Of a stretch of DNA of 64,000 bases, positions 24,490 through 33,922 are shown in pieces. Each line of letters opens with the position of its first letter. Positions within the stretch are counted from its first letter, which is position 1. Origin of the DNA: Lewinella sp. W8 (GTDB lineage: Bacteria > Bacteroidota > Bacteroidia > Chitinophagales > Saprospiraceae); contig NZ_SNAQ03000018.1 of NCBI RefSeq assembly GCF_004375085.3, positions 62,001-126,000 of the forward strand, given 5' to 3'. The translations under genes and the position numbers were made by a program. The notes beneath the pieces were generated by a model. It saw nothing but the letters and a program-made list of their open reading frames with translations, was not told where the DNA came from and did not search any database.

Positions 24490-27400
24490 GCCGCACAAAC
24501 ATCATTGGGCGGCACCGGTTTCGCATCACGGTAACTTCCCCGCGGGAAGCAGATTTCATCTTTGAAACCATCAGCGACCTGTCGAAACGAAAACTTCCGG
24601 AGGCATTGGAACGGACTTTATCCAGGCATGACGTCCGGAATCAGGTAATTAAAATTGACCGGCTTAATCTCAACCTGGGCGAACTCCCCAAACAGGGGTT
24701 TGAGCAAGAACTCTTGAAGCGTTTATCGACGGCCCTCGACGAAGCACTTCAAAACAATGGTGCGCCCCAACCATCAAGGATTCAACCCATCCGACAGAGC
24801 GAAGAGGACCTGGTAATTCATTATTTACGTCACGGCTATTTCCCGTGGAGATACACCAGTGCCGATGCTCGTGGGGTATCGGACATGCTGATCGACGTGC
24901 TGGAAAAAGCACCAAACTCCCTGAGGAGGAAGCTGAAAAAGATGTTGGGCGTGTCCAGCATAAGGAAACGGCTGGCCCAGCACTTCTCGCTGGAAAGCCT
25001 GCGTAAGCTTAAAGAAATAAGCTGGGGAGCGGGAAAAACCAGGGAACAGCTCATCTTGCACGAATTAATCCTGGCCGGTAGAGCGGGAGGCCTGGGGGCG
25101 GTGCCCCCCCGAAACATGGAGGCGGGCTTTCTGGTAGCTGCCGCCGGTTCCACACCCCGGGAATCCGCACAAGCATCGTCCATCAGGTGGGCAGCCAGAC
25201 TGATTAATGAGGTGGGAGACATTCTGGGTATTCCCCCCAGGCTGCTAAGTCAGCTCCTGTTGGATGGTGCCCGGGAGGATGACATTTTAATTTCCAAAAC
25301 TACCGCTCGGGCAATTCGCAGCATTTCTTCTTCGCCTGCCCCCGTTACCCCACCTGCGCATACGGGACGGGAAGAGACGAGGGCCGTCCTTCAATTTCTC
25401 CGCTCCGGAAGGGTACCAGCACCATTCAACTTGTCGGCATCCGGCATGGAAGGCCTGCTGAAAAAACGGATGGAGAAGGGTGACGAAGTGGTGGTGAAGG
25501 CCCTGGAGAAAATTTTTCGTGACCTTTCCTTCAGGCAGCAATTACCGCGGCGGTTTTCCGGATCAATGGTCACTTTTCTTTACCGGTGGTGGTGGAGGGA
25601 CAATTGGGAAATTTTCCAAAAATATCGGGAAGACGTGACCTATCTGCTCTTCACCATTGATTCCGCTACCAAAACGAAAACGGATCTCCGTAACTGGGTA
25701 CAGGCTAAGTTATCGGGAGCGGGAAACTGGCAACGCCCGGTACTGCCCGATCAACGGGCGATCGGCAACTTGCTGACGGATTGGGGCCAGGACTGTGGCA
25801 TCCCGGTACCGGAAGTGATGATGCGAGCAAGGGCCGCCATTCAGGAGGCCAGGGCCTGGGAGAGCTCGCTCCCTACCCTCGTGGATACGCTGGAGAACGC
25901 AGCAGCGTCCACAACCTTTACCGACAGCCTTCCAAACCGGGTACTGTTTCTGTTGCGGCATTATCTCGACAATGGCTTTTTGCCCGCCACCGACGCGCAG
26001 CATGGCCTCCTTCGGTTGGAGGAGCAAATACTTCCCCTGCTTCATCAGCTCAACCCAGAACTTTTTTTATTACTCCTTGATCGACTGGTCGAAAGGAAAG
26101 CACGATCCCGATTGGCTAACGGCTTTTCGGCGGATTTCCTCGAAACCGTCCTGGTAGGCTTGATGCAACTGGCCTCCGGAGAAAGCTCCGCGGGGGAGGT
26201 GCTCGGGCAATCAGGATCGGTTGGCCCCGCAGCCCGTGACCATGACGCTGCTCCTCCGGAAGATTCACGGCACCTGCCCTCCGGGCCCATCTCCACTGAC
26301 CAGGAGCCGGGGCCTTCTCCGGAGAAAGAAGAGACCGATCAGGAAACCAGAACTTCTTCAGCATCAACGGGGGCGTCCAAAATAGCGCGGGACGCGAGTA
26401 CTCCGCCCGCAAAAGTTTCCGAAAGCGACCTTCCGCCAAATTCTGACCTTGAAGGAAAAGGATCTTCCCATGCGAACAGGGACGATTCCGGCACCTCGCC
26501 ATCCGCAGAGCAGCGGCAGGAAGCGAGAAACGCCCCAACTTCCCCACCCGACCGGGCCTTGCCGATTGCCGATAAAAATAGCGACTCCCCTACCTCGCCC
26601 ACCCGCCAAACCACTGCTGACCTAACGGCAACGGCCGGTCGTGATCCTCTCCAACCTTCAAAAGATTCTCCATTGGCCGGTTCCTCAGAAGGAGGTAGCA
26701 CTGGTGACGTCCCGGTCTCCGCCCCCCGGAATGCCCCGGCTACTCCGCCCCCAAATTCCACCTGGGGAATTTTTTACCGTAGCCTACCCAATTTGTACCC
26801 GGAAGGAACCCGCTGGAAACCCACCCGGGAGAGCTATCTGAGGGACATGAAATTAATGATGCTCGGGGCGCTGGCAGACCCCGGCATGAAGCAGCCTTCC
26901 ATGGGTAGTATTCTGTTACGGTGGGCCAGAGTCTTGAAGGATAATTACCGGCCCACAGCTCCAGAATTTTCTGCCTACCTCCATTTCCTGGTCGGGCAGG
27001 ATTCCCTTCCAACGCCCCTGCGGAATGCGGTCAGGGTAATGCAGGATATGGAGGAAAAAACCACGGCGGAAGTGGTCAGCCGAGCACCGGAAACGGCCGA
27101 TCAACTCCCCCCCGATAAAAGCACCCAACGTGACGAAATGGTGGAAGAATGGGTTACCTGGATTCGGGGAGGGAGGACTTCTGATGGGAAACGCCCCTCG
27201 CTCAGCGACCTGCGAACAATCATCAAACTTCCGGATCAGGCGTGGAGACACTTCCTCGGGAGCATCCAGGGAAAACAACTTCGGCTGGATCGGTTCCTGC
27301 AACTGCTTTCCGACGAGTTGTGGCAGGCCCTTCACCGGCGGCTCATTAACCATTACCTGCCCGGGCACCGAGGAGTCCTGGAGGCGCTGCGTGAGGCCAT

Positions 27401-30053
27401 TCACGGTAGTAAGCTTTACCCGAATGAGAAAACGACCAACCAGCAATATAAGCGGTATACCCTGGAGGTTCTCTGGGGCAAAGGGCCACTGCCCTTCACG
27501 GGGTATTCGTTTACCTTAAAGCTCGTGTCCCTGATTGCCCGGGAAAAGCGATTGACGACTACCGGGGTGGCCCAGCAGCTTCAACGGCACCTTGATCCGG
27601 ACGAAGGACACCCCGGATTACTGGAAATACTGGCAAGGATCATCGCTCAGATATCCGAAAAGGAGAAGGCGCAAATTGAAAGAGAGGAAGCCCGTCATCG
27701 GGAACAATTCCGCCAGATCGAGGCCGGGGCCCGAGAGGGTACTTTCTTCGTGGCCGCCCTGCAGTATTTTCTTGACCATGGCGGTATTCCCTGGTGGGCA
27801 GCTCCGGAAATCTCTGACCTGAACATGCTCTGGGAAAGGGCCATTCAGGCCGACATGGATGGTTTGAGGGTATTCCTGAGGGATAGACCAAATCACGCCG
27901 GAGCGTTACTCCCCTTCCTGACGCGGAAAAATTGGCGCAGTTTTCTGAAAGCAAGGTTTCCTGCCTACGTCGACTTTTTGGAAGCCTTTGCTGCCGCAAA
28001 CGAAGTCCTCATTAATTCCGGCGGGTACGGGGAACTTTCGGGCTTGCAGAAGGAGTGGCTTTCGGGATGGAATTTTGCCGTGGAGGCCGAGGAATTCAGT
28101 AGTGAGGGCTTTTTGCTCCGGGCAATTCCGGAGTCCGCTGCGGCCTTCGGACTTCCGGTCGACCAATACCTGGATATTTTCCGTGCGGAAGTAAACGCCT
28201 CCGTAGTTCTCGGTCAGCTATCATTTTACGCACTCTCCAGAGTGTTGGAGGACCTCATCGAACGCGGAGCACTGGCTTCACCCCTGCCCGAAGCCCCCGA
28301 TGCCCGAGAGAAGGTGGATGCTCGGCGGGAGGCCGGCAGCTCCCCGCAAGATGGCCCTGAAGACCTCCCGGCGGGCGTAGGGGAAGCCCCTACTTCCGCA
28401 GCGGCCGCCGACGGGGAGGGCTCGCCACCCGAGTCGACGCCATCCGACACCAAAGGAGCCGGGGAGGAAGTCGCTGTGCAAAAGGCGGTAGGAAGCTCCC
28501 CACAAGATGGCCCTGAAGACCTCCCCTCGGGCGTAGGGGAAGCCCCCACTTCCGCAGCGGCCGCCGACGGGGAGGGCTCGCCACCCGAGTCGACGCAATC
28601 CGACACCAAAGGAGCAAGGGAGGAAGACGTTGTGCAAAAGGCGGCCGGCAGCTCCCCGCAAGATGGCCCTAAAGACCTCCCGTCGGGCGAAGGGGAAGTT
28701 CCCACTTCCGCGGCGCCCACCGACCGGGAAGGCTCGTCTCCTAAGTCGACGCAATCCGACACCAAAGGAGCCGGGGAGGAAGGATCGGCTACTCTCACGG
28801 GTGCCGGGCAGGAGGATCAGAACGTCGCGACGGACGGGGAGTCTCTCCTTCCGGGAGATACCGCTGCCCCCTTGGGAGAAAGACTAGAAGAGGGGGCCAC
28901 TGGCGATTCAGCTCCTTCCGGTTCGGGGGTTCCGCCCAAGAGCTACGCAGAAACGCTCGGTGAGGAACTGTATCTGGTCGGTCATTTTCTGCGGTACGGC
29001 GCACCTCCCCCAGAAAACATTTCGGTGCCCCGGGAACGGTTGCTATTGCTTCAGGAGCGCTTGCTCAATTTGCATCCCGAGTTGGTGCTCCCCGTATACC
29101 GGTCGGCATTTCGGGAGGTCGGTGGAAGAAACCGATTGCTGCACTTTTTTCCGGAAAGCTTGTGGCTCCAGATTGCCCAGCGCATGATGGGCCGGGAACT
29201 AAGCAGCGTGCAACGCCGCTGGCGAGACATTAGGACCTTACTCGCCAAGACTCCTCTCAGTCTATCCGAAGATGCCTTCCGCCACCAGGTCTGGCACCAT
29301 CTTTTGCGATACCTTGGAGAGCAAGACCAGAAGGTTAATGTTCCTGATTTTACGGAGCAGTTGCTGAAAGATCTGGCGATCAAAGTATCCAGTCCTGTGG
29401 AAACCTTGCTCAATACCCTGCGCGAAGGACTTTCGTCTGCTCCGGAAAGTATTGACGGCAAGGAATGGGATGAAGTACTGGGCGCTATCCAGAAGCGAAG
29501 AATTGAACAACAAACTGAAAATATGGAAGGTGACGGACACCTGATTGAGGAAGCTATTTTTATTGAAAACGCAGGACTGGTTATTCTCGGCCCCTTCCTC
29601 GCCCGGTATTTTTCGACCCTGAACATGCTGGACGGAAAAGTCTTCGCCAGCGAAGAGCAGGCCATACGGGGAGCCCAACTGCTACAGTACGTGGCCACGG
29701 GGCTGACGGAATCTCCGGAGCATTTGCTGGTATTCAATAAGATTCTATGCGGCCTCCATCCTTCGGTTCCCGTTCCGGGGTCCATCGACCTTACGGAAAA
29801 AGAAGAACAGGTATCCAGTCAGCTACTCCAGGCCGTCATGCAAAACTGGGACAAGATGAAGAACTCCACCGTCGAAAATTTTCGGGGATCTTTTGTACTA
29901 CGCCCGGGGATGCTCATGGAACGCGAGGATCAATGGTCCCTGGCGGTAGAATCTGCGGGATACGACGTACTCCTTAAATTTCTTCCCTGGACCATCTCCG
30001 TCGTGCGATTGCCCTGGATGGAGAAATTTATTACGGTAGATTGGAAAACCTAA
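24486..30053 (+). CDS. Contractile injection system tape-measure protein (CIS_TMP family)
   Basis: This very large protein (1855 residues) should set particle length. The family N-terminus is seen in VIKIDRLNLNLGELPKQ (about 56-72). The family C-terminus begins with FIENAGLVILGPFLARYF and ends ESAGYDVLLKFLPWTISVV with RLPWMEKFITVDW. In between, at least five copies of a degenerate motif LxxFLRxGxxP lie near residues 108, 299, 485, 1088 and 1493. Two Pro/Ser/Asp-rich segments (about 561-758 and 1262-1481) look disordered; the second contains three exact-period 52-residue repeats. It overlaps the gp7-like stop (ATGA) and is followed by the ATPase after 10 bp. Confidence 0.9.
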   Translation: MSRTNIIGRHRFRITVTSPREADFIFETISDLSKRKLPEALERTLSRHDVRNQVIKIDRLNLNLGELPKQGFEQELLKRLSTALDEALQNNGAPQPSRIQPIRQSEEDLVIHYLRHGYFPWRYTSADARGVSDMLIDVLEKAPNSLRRKLKKMLGVSSIRKRLAQHFSLESLRKLKEISWGAGKTREQLILHELILAGRAGGLGAVPPRNMEAGFLVAAAGSTPRESAQASSIRWAARLINEVGDILGIPPRLLSQLLLDGAREDDILISKTTARAIRSISSSPAPVTPPAHTGREETRAVLQFLRSGRVPAPFNLSASGMEGLLKKRMEKGDEVVVKALEKIFRDLSFRQQLPRRFSGSMVTFLYRWWWRDNWEIFQKYREDVTYLLFTIDSATKTKTDLRNWVQAKLSGAGNWQRPVLPDQRAIGNLLTDWGQDCGIPVPEVMMRARAAIQEARAWESSLPTLVDTLENAAASTTFTDSLPNRVLFLLRHYLDNGFLPATDAQHGLLRLEEQILPLLHQLNPELFLLLLDRLVERKARSRLANGFSADFLETVLVGLMQLASGESSAGEVLGQSGSVGPAARDHDAAPPEDSRHLPSGPISTDQEPGPSPEKEETDQETRTSSASTGASKIARDASTPPAKVSESDLPPNSDLEGKGSSHANRDDSGTSPSAEQRQEARNAPTSPPDRALPIADKNSDSPTSPTRQTTADLTATAGRDPLQPSKDSPLAGSSEGGSTGDVPVSAPRNAPATPPPNSTWGIFYRSLPNLYPEGTRWKPTRESYLRDMKLMMLGALADPGMKQPSMGSILLRWARVLKDNYRPTAPEFSAYLHFLVGQDSLPTPLRNAVRVMQDMEEKTTAEVVSRAPETADQLPPDKSTQRDEMVEEWVTWIRGGRTSDGKRPSLSDLRTIIKLPDQAWRHFLGSIQGKQLRLDRFLQLLSDELWQALHRRLINHYLPGHRGVLEALREAIHGSKLYPNEKTTNQQYKRYTLEVLWGKGPLPFTGYSFTLKLVSLIAREKRLTTTGVAQQLQRHLDPDEGHPGLLEILARIIAQISEKEKAQIEREEARHREQFRQIEAGAREGTFFVAALQYFLDHGGIPWWAAPEISDLNMLWERAIQADMDGLRVFLRDRPNHAGALLPFLTRKNWRSFLKARFPAYVDFLEAFAAANEVLINSGGYGELSGLQKEWLSGWNFAVEAEEFSSEGFLLRAIPESAAAFGLPVDQYLDIFRAEVNASVVLGQLSFYALSRVLEDLIERGALASPLPEAPDAREKVDARREAGSSPQDGPEDLPAGVGEAPTSAAAADGEGSPPESTPSDTKGAGEEVAVQKAVGSSPQDGPEDLPSGVGEAPTSAAAADGEGSPPESTQSDTKGAREEDVVQKAAGSSPQDGPKDLPSGEGEVPTSAAPTDREGSSPKSTQSDTKGAGEEGSATLTGAGQEDQNVATDGESLLPGDTAAPLGERLEEGATGDSAPSGSGVPPKSYAETLGEELYLVGHFLRYGAPPPENISVPRERLLLLQERLLNLHPELVLPVYRSAFREVGGRNRLLHFFPESLWLQIAQRMMGRELSSVQRRWRDIRTLLAKTPLSLSEDAFRHQVWHHLLRYLGEQDQKVNVPDFTEQLLKDLAIKVSSPVETLLNTLREGLSSAPESIDGKEWDEVLGAIQKRRIEQQTENMEGDGHLIEEAIFIENAGLVILGPFLARYFSTLNMLDGKVFASEEQAIRGAQLLQYVATGLTESPEHLLVFNKILCGLHPSVPVPGSIDLTEKEEQVSSQLLQAVMQNWDKMKNSTVENFRGSFVLRPGMLMEREDQWSLAVESAGYDVLLKFLPWTISVVRLPWMEKFITVDWKT
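28335..28782 (+). repeat. 156-bp tandem repeat, three copies, in tape-measure gene
   Basis: Copies begin at 28335, 28491 and 28647 with a period of exactly 156 bp (52 codons). Copies one and two are almost identical in DNA; copy three is more diverged and ends early. The repeat encodes GSSPQDGPEDLP, then GEAPTSAAAADGEGS, then SDTKGAGEE. The in-frame period means copies can be gained or lost without breaking the gene. Confidence 0.93.
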
Positions 30054-30063
30054 ACAAATTGAG

Positions 30064-31509
30064 ATGAGCAATCTGGAAGCTAATGCCGTCGCCCTGGGAA
30101 AGGAATACCAGTGGTTCAATGAAGTCATTGAGGCTCGTTTCACGCGATATTTCCAACCCGCAGCGGACGCTCCGGACGTACAGGATTTGGTTCCTCCCGA
30201 TCACGCGGAAGGGGCCGGCCCCTACGTAGATTACCTAAAGGGGTTAGCGGATAAAATTCCCCAATCTGACGAAGGTCCGGTTTCCCACACCGAGCAGGTT
30301 ACCGCCCACCGTCTGCTCCTGCTGCTGGCCCTGGCTCCTCACCTACAGCCCGCTACCCTGGACGTTTTTTTCACCAAAAACACCAATTTCGACCGGGGAT
30401 TTACCGAGTTTGGCGGACTAACCGGAAAACAACACGGTGGCTTCCTCCCCACGGGAGAAACGGCGCTCTTTTTACTGGCTGGAGGCGACCTCCGCCGACG
30501 AATGTTTTTTACCGGCCTCTTTGAGGAATCCCATTTTCTCTACACCGAGAACGTCCTTCAACTCTCCGGACAAAAGGCCGACGAACCCTTCCTGAGCGGA
30601 CAGTTGACCATCAGTAATGAATACCTGACCAGGTTCACCACCGGCGATGAATTCCGCCCCCGCTATTCCTCCAACTTCCCCGCCAAACACTTACAAACGC
30701 CGCTGGAGTGGGACGACCTGGTGCTCGAGGCACCGCTGGAAGCCCAGGTGCTGGAGCTAGCTTCCTGGATGAGCAGCGAGGCGATCATCCTGGGGAAATG
30801 GCAAATGACGCGCCTGTTTAAGCCCGGCTACCGGGCGCTTTTCCACGGCCCTCCGGGAACGGGAAAAACACTTTGTGCTACCCTGATCGGCAAGAAACTG
30901 GGGCTACCCGTGTACCGAATTGATCTTTCTCAGGTCGTATCGAAATACATCGGCGAAACGGAGAAAAACCTCGCCAACCTGTTCAACATCGCGGAGCACA
31001 AAAACTGGATACTTTTCTTCGACGAAGCGGACGCACTCTTTGGCAAGCGTACGGCCACCAAGGACGCCCACGACCGCTACGCCAATCAGGAAGTATCCTA
31101 TCTACTGCAACGCATCGAGGATTTCCCCAGCCTGGTTATCCTGGCCACCAACCTGAAGGCCAACATCGACGACGCCTTCGCCCGCCGCTTTCAGTCCATC
31201 CTGTACTTTCCCGTTCCCGGTCCACTCCAGCGGCTGGAGTTATGGGAAAATGCCTTCGGAGAAAACTTGCCCCTCGAAGCGGAAGTGGACCTGAAGCAAC
31301 TGGCCCGAGAGTACGAAATTTCGGGAGGCGACATCGTAAACGTGGTGCGTTACTGCGCCCTGAAGGCCGCCCAACGGGTGCGGGAAGAACACGAAAAGCG
31401 GGCGGAAGAACCGCCCCCGAAGGTGATCGAAGCCATACGCAAAATCCGGAAACGGGATATCCTCGAGGGCATTCGCCGTGAACTCCGCAAGCAGGGCAAG
31501 ACGGTGTAG
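30064..31509 (+). CDS. AAA+ ATPase of the injection system (Afp15/Pvc15-like)
   Basis: The 481-residue protein has an N-terminal helical part (to about 220), then an AAA+ core. The core has Walker A GPPGTGKT (about 262-269), Walker B WILFFDEADALFG (about 315-327), sensor-1 LVILATN (about 358) and the arginine pair in DDAFARRF. The C-terminal lid is followed by a basic helix (IRKIRKRDILEGIRREL). In Afp/PVC this ATPase is needed for assembly but is not part of the particle. It is the last gene on this strand and its stop lies 11 bp from the stop of the converging DUF4407 gene. Confidence 0.95.
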   Translation: MSNLEANAVALGKEYQWFNEVIEARFTRYFQPAADAPDVQDLVPPDHAEGAGPYVDYLKGLADKIPQSDEGPVSHTEQVTAHRLLLLLALAPHLQPATLDVFFTKNTNFDRGFTEFGGLTGKQHGGFLPTGETALFLLAGGDLRRRMFFTGLFEESHFLYTENVLQLSGQKADEPFLSGQLTISNEYLTRFTTGDEFRPRYSSNFPAKHLQTPLEWDDLVLEAPLEAQVLELASWMSSEAIILGKWQMTRLFKPGYRALFHGPPGTGKTLCATLIGKKLGLPVYRIDLSQVVSKYIGETEKNLANLFNIAEHKNWILFFDEADALFGKRTATKDAHDRYANQEVSYLLQRIEDFPSLVILATNLKANIDDAFARRFQSILYFPVPGPLQRLELWENAFGENLPLEAEVDLKQLAREYEISGGDIVNVVRYCALKAAQRVREEHEKRAEEPPPKVIEAIRKIRKRDILEGIRRELRKQGKTV

Positions 31510-31520
31510 TACGGTTGCTT

Positions 31521-32690
31521 TCAGGACGGATGCTCGCTGGCCGAACCTTCCCGGAGCTTACGCATCCGCTCCTCGGCCAGCCAGGCGTCGATTTGATCCT
31601 GGACAATTTCCATGCGGGCATCCGCCATGGCCCGCATCGCTTCCTGTTTCTGCCGGACCTCCTCGGCAATCTCTACGTTATGGAGTTCGTGGTGCTTGGC
31701 GATTTCCTTGTTCATCGCCAGCTTTTCGACCTCAATGCGCCGCAGTTGTTCCAGATAAAATTCGTGCTCGATCCGCGCCAGCAGTTCGTCGTAGGGGCCC
31801 CGTGGGGCCAGGAGCTTGGTCAGGAGTGGGGAAACCTCAATGAGGATAAACAGCAGGATGATGAACAGTCCCGGCCCGGCGGGTAATTCTCCGGAAGCCG
31901 ACAATCTGGCCAGTAAACCCCGGGACACGGCGGCTTCGGCCTCCTCGGTAGCCAGTCGGGCCGTAGCTTCCAACTCCTCGATTTGTGCCCGAATGGCCTC
32001 CCTGGCCCCATCGTTCTGCAGCTTCATTTCCCGGTATTCCCGGTCCGTCGCCAGGTATTTCTGCTCCTTGCGGGCGCACTCACTACCCCGGCCCCGCTTT
32101 CCGGTACCACAGGTTCCGTCACATTCACACTTGTAATCCTGGTAGTCCTGCTCCCGGCGCTGGAGGGCCGCTTCGGTTTGACGCTCAAGCTGGCCGATTC
32201 GTTCTTCCAGTACCTGGCGCCGGTCCAGGATCGCGGCACCTGCGGCCTCGCCCTTCGTCCTTTGCCGTTCCGTCAATACTTCGTTGATCTCCTCCTGAAA
32301 GATGCGTAATTCCAGCGGCTTGGCGATGACGATGGCCAGGGAAATGGCCAGCAGAAAGCGGGGAATAGCCAGCGTAAGCTGCCGGGAAAAGGGACCTTCC
32401 TTCTTCAGGGTCGAGACGATGTAACGATCCAGGTTAAAGATGATCAGCCCCCACAGTGCGCCAAAAGCCACCGCTGCTCCCAGGTGTTCAAAAACGGTGA
32501 AGAAAGCGTACCCGCCCGACAGCGTCGCCAAAAGGCCCGTGAAAAAGACCGTTCCCCCAATTCCGGTAAACTTGGCGTGCTCAGACCGCGGGCAGGCGGC
32601 CAGAACTTCCGGATGGGCGCCGGAGCAAAACCACAGGAACCGCATGATGGCGGGCGGTTTAGGGACGGATGGGCGCGAGCGCAGGTTCAT
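31521..32690 (-). CDS. DUF4407 membrane protein with cytoplasmic coiled coil
   Basis: The frame opens at 32759, but the ATG at 32690 forms an ATGA overlap with the stop of the upstream gene (32689-32687), the better start (389 residues). About three membrane helices near the N-terminus are followed by a Cys/Gly patch (CECDGTCGTGKRGRGSEC) in the middle of a long coiled coil, then another helix (GPGLFIILLFILIEVSPLL). This is the DUF4407 layout. Function unknown. It converges on the injection ATPase and is probably co-transcribed with the Ig-like and STAND genes; a membrane anchor or signalling partner is possible. Confidence 0.85.
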   Translation of the reverse strand: MNLRSRPSVPKPPAIMRFLWFCSGAHPEVLAACPRSEHAKFTGIGGTVFFTGLLATLSGGYAFFTVFEHLGAAVAFGALWGLIIFNLDRYIVSTLKKEGPFSRQLTLAIPRFLLAISLAIVIAKPLELRIFQEEINEVLTERQRTKGEAAGAAILDRRQVLEERIGQLERQTEAALQRREQDYQDYKCECDGTCGTGKRGRGSECARKEQKYLATDREYREMKLQNDGAREAIRAQIEELEATARLATEEAEAAVSRGLLARLSASGELPAGPGLFIILLFILIEVSPLLTKLLAPRGPYDELLARIEHEFYLEQLRRIEVEKLAMNKEIAKHHELHNVEIAEEVRQKQEAMRAMADARMEIVQDQIDAWLAEERMRKLREGSASEHPS

Positions 32691-33919
32691 GGTTCCCGCT
32701 TTTGGAGCAAGGTAATCAGGTTTTTCCACCAGGATTTTCTCCGGGTACTGGCCCGCCATTCCTCCCGCAGCCTATTCCGGGTTTCCGCGTCGAGGGTTTC
32801 CAGTAACTCCCCGACCTTTGGCAGTACGGGAGCTACCGGGAGGGCTTCGGGTAACGCTCCCGGCGTCGGTTCCCATCCGTTTTCGGGTACCGTGGGCGTG
32901 GCGGGGGGAGAGAACACCTTTACGGTGATGCGCTCCGACTGAACGTCCACTCCCGAAGCCGCCCGGAGGTTCAGGACCGCGATATTTTCAACCGCAATCG
33001 CTTTGCTGCCCACCAGTCCGGGAAGTGGTTCCCCGTTCAGGCTAACGCCCTCCACATCCCTTGCGTGCCAATGCAGGATTAGGGTCTCACCGGCAACCAG
33101 TGCGTAATGGTGGGGCAGATCAACCCCGGATCGTAGGGGGCGTTCTTCGCCCTCCCCCACCGTTGCCGTCAACCAGTAGCGCAGCTGGGGGGAGTGGGTG
33201 ACGGAGATGATGATTTTTTTTGTGAGTCGCCAGTCTCCCTTTCGGGCCACCAGACAATACTCCTGATCACGGACCGGGCGCACCAACTTACTGGCTACCG
33301 ACGCTACCGTTTCCGGACCGGGCGATAAGGTAACGCTATCGGCCCCCGTTACCGACCAGTTGAGTCTTACCGTTTCCCCGAGGGGAATACGTTGTGAAGG
33401 GGCGTGAAAATGCATCTCCAGCGGTAAGCGGAGGCGCTGCCAGGACGCCATCGCCGACAAGCGCCGGAGTCCTTCTCCCAATAGTTCAGGGGACACCGCT
33501 TGCGCATCCTGCCGCCAGCTGCTGCGTTGGTTCAGGAGTTGTTGCAAGGCACGCTGGTGGGTTAGGTGTCGTCCTGCGGGCGCATCCCGATCCGTCAGCC
33601 AGCCCCGTTTCCCGTCCAGGATCGTTAGCGTTCTGGCGGGTAATGGGTGAGTGTATAAAGGACCCGGCAGTAAATACAGTTGCCCCCCCGCCTCGACATA
33701 ATTTTCCAGGTAGCGTTGGGTAATGGCCACTTTACCCAGGGCCGGAAGCGGAAGCCACAGGGTTCCGGATCGCCCGGACCGGATGGCGGTCAGCAGCGAC
33801 TGCAGAAAACTGCGCGGGGAGGTGGTGCCCAGCCAGACCTCTACGGAAACCGAGGCATTCAGAATATCCGTGGGTAAGGATGCCCCTCCGGCATCAGAAT
33901 ATGGTGCCAAGACCTTCAC
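32687..33919 (-). CDS. Unknown protein with probable Ig-like domains, middle gene of the converging unit
   Basis: This 410-residue protein has no signal peptide or membrane helix. The N-terminal 170 residues form an alpha/beta region with LQSLLTAIRSGRSGTLWLPLPALG and YVEAGGQLYLLPGP, vaguely like a phospholipase-D-type fold but without an HKD motif. Residues about 175-260 and 265-350 look like two Ig-like beta sandwiches (IPLGETVRLNWSVTGADSVTL; VAGETLILHWHARDVEGVSL), both starting from the same 'GET.xLxWxaxxxxxVxL' pattern. A Pro-rich linker and basic tail follow. It starts 3 bp after the NTPase stop and overlaps DUF4407 by ATGA, so the three genes form a tight unit. Confidence 0.75.
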   Translation of the reverse strand: MKVLAPYSDAGGASLPTDILNASVSVEVWLGTTSPRSFLQSLLTAIRSGRSGTLWLPLPALGKVAITQRYLENYVEAGGQLYLLPGPLYTHPLPARTLTILDGKRGWLTDRDAPAGRHLTHQRALQQLLNQRSSWRQDAQAVSPELLGEGLRRLSAMASWQRLRLPLEMHFHAPSQRIPLGETVRLNWSVTGADSVTLSPGPETVASVASKLVRPVRDQEYCLVARKGDWRLTKKIIISVTHSPQLRYWLTATVGEGEERPLRSGVDLPHHYALVAGETLILHWHARDVEGVSLNGEPLPGLVGSKAIAVENIAVLNLRAASGVDVQSERITVKVFSPPATPTVPENGWEPTPGALPEALPVAPVLPKVGELLETLDAETRNRLREEWRASTRRKSWWKNLITLLQKREP

Positions 33920-33922
33920 GCC

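Noticed and set aside
28226-28798. 190-residue minus-strand frame (and two other frames) across the tape-measure repeats
   Set aside because: The repeats are in the tape-measure frame with an exact 52-codon period; the antisense frames are open only because stop codons are rare in this GC-rich repeat.
7461-31509. Prophage or classical T6SS interpretation of the contractile cluster
   Set aside because: No integrase, portal, capsid or terminase, and no TssJ/TssL/TssM/ClpV; the AAA+ ATPase, DUF4255, DUF5908, LysM and tape-measure set matches eCIS.
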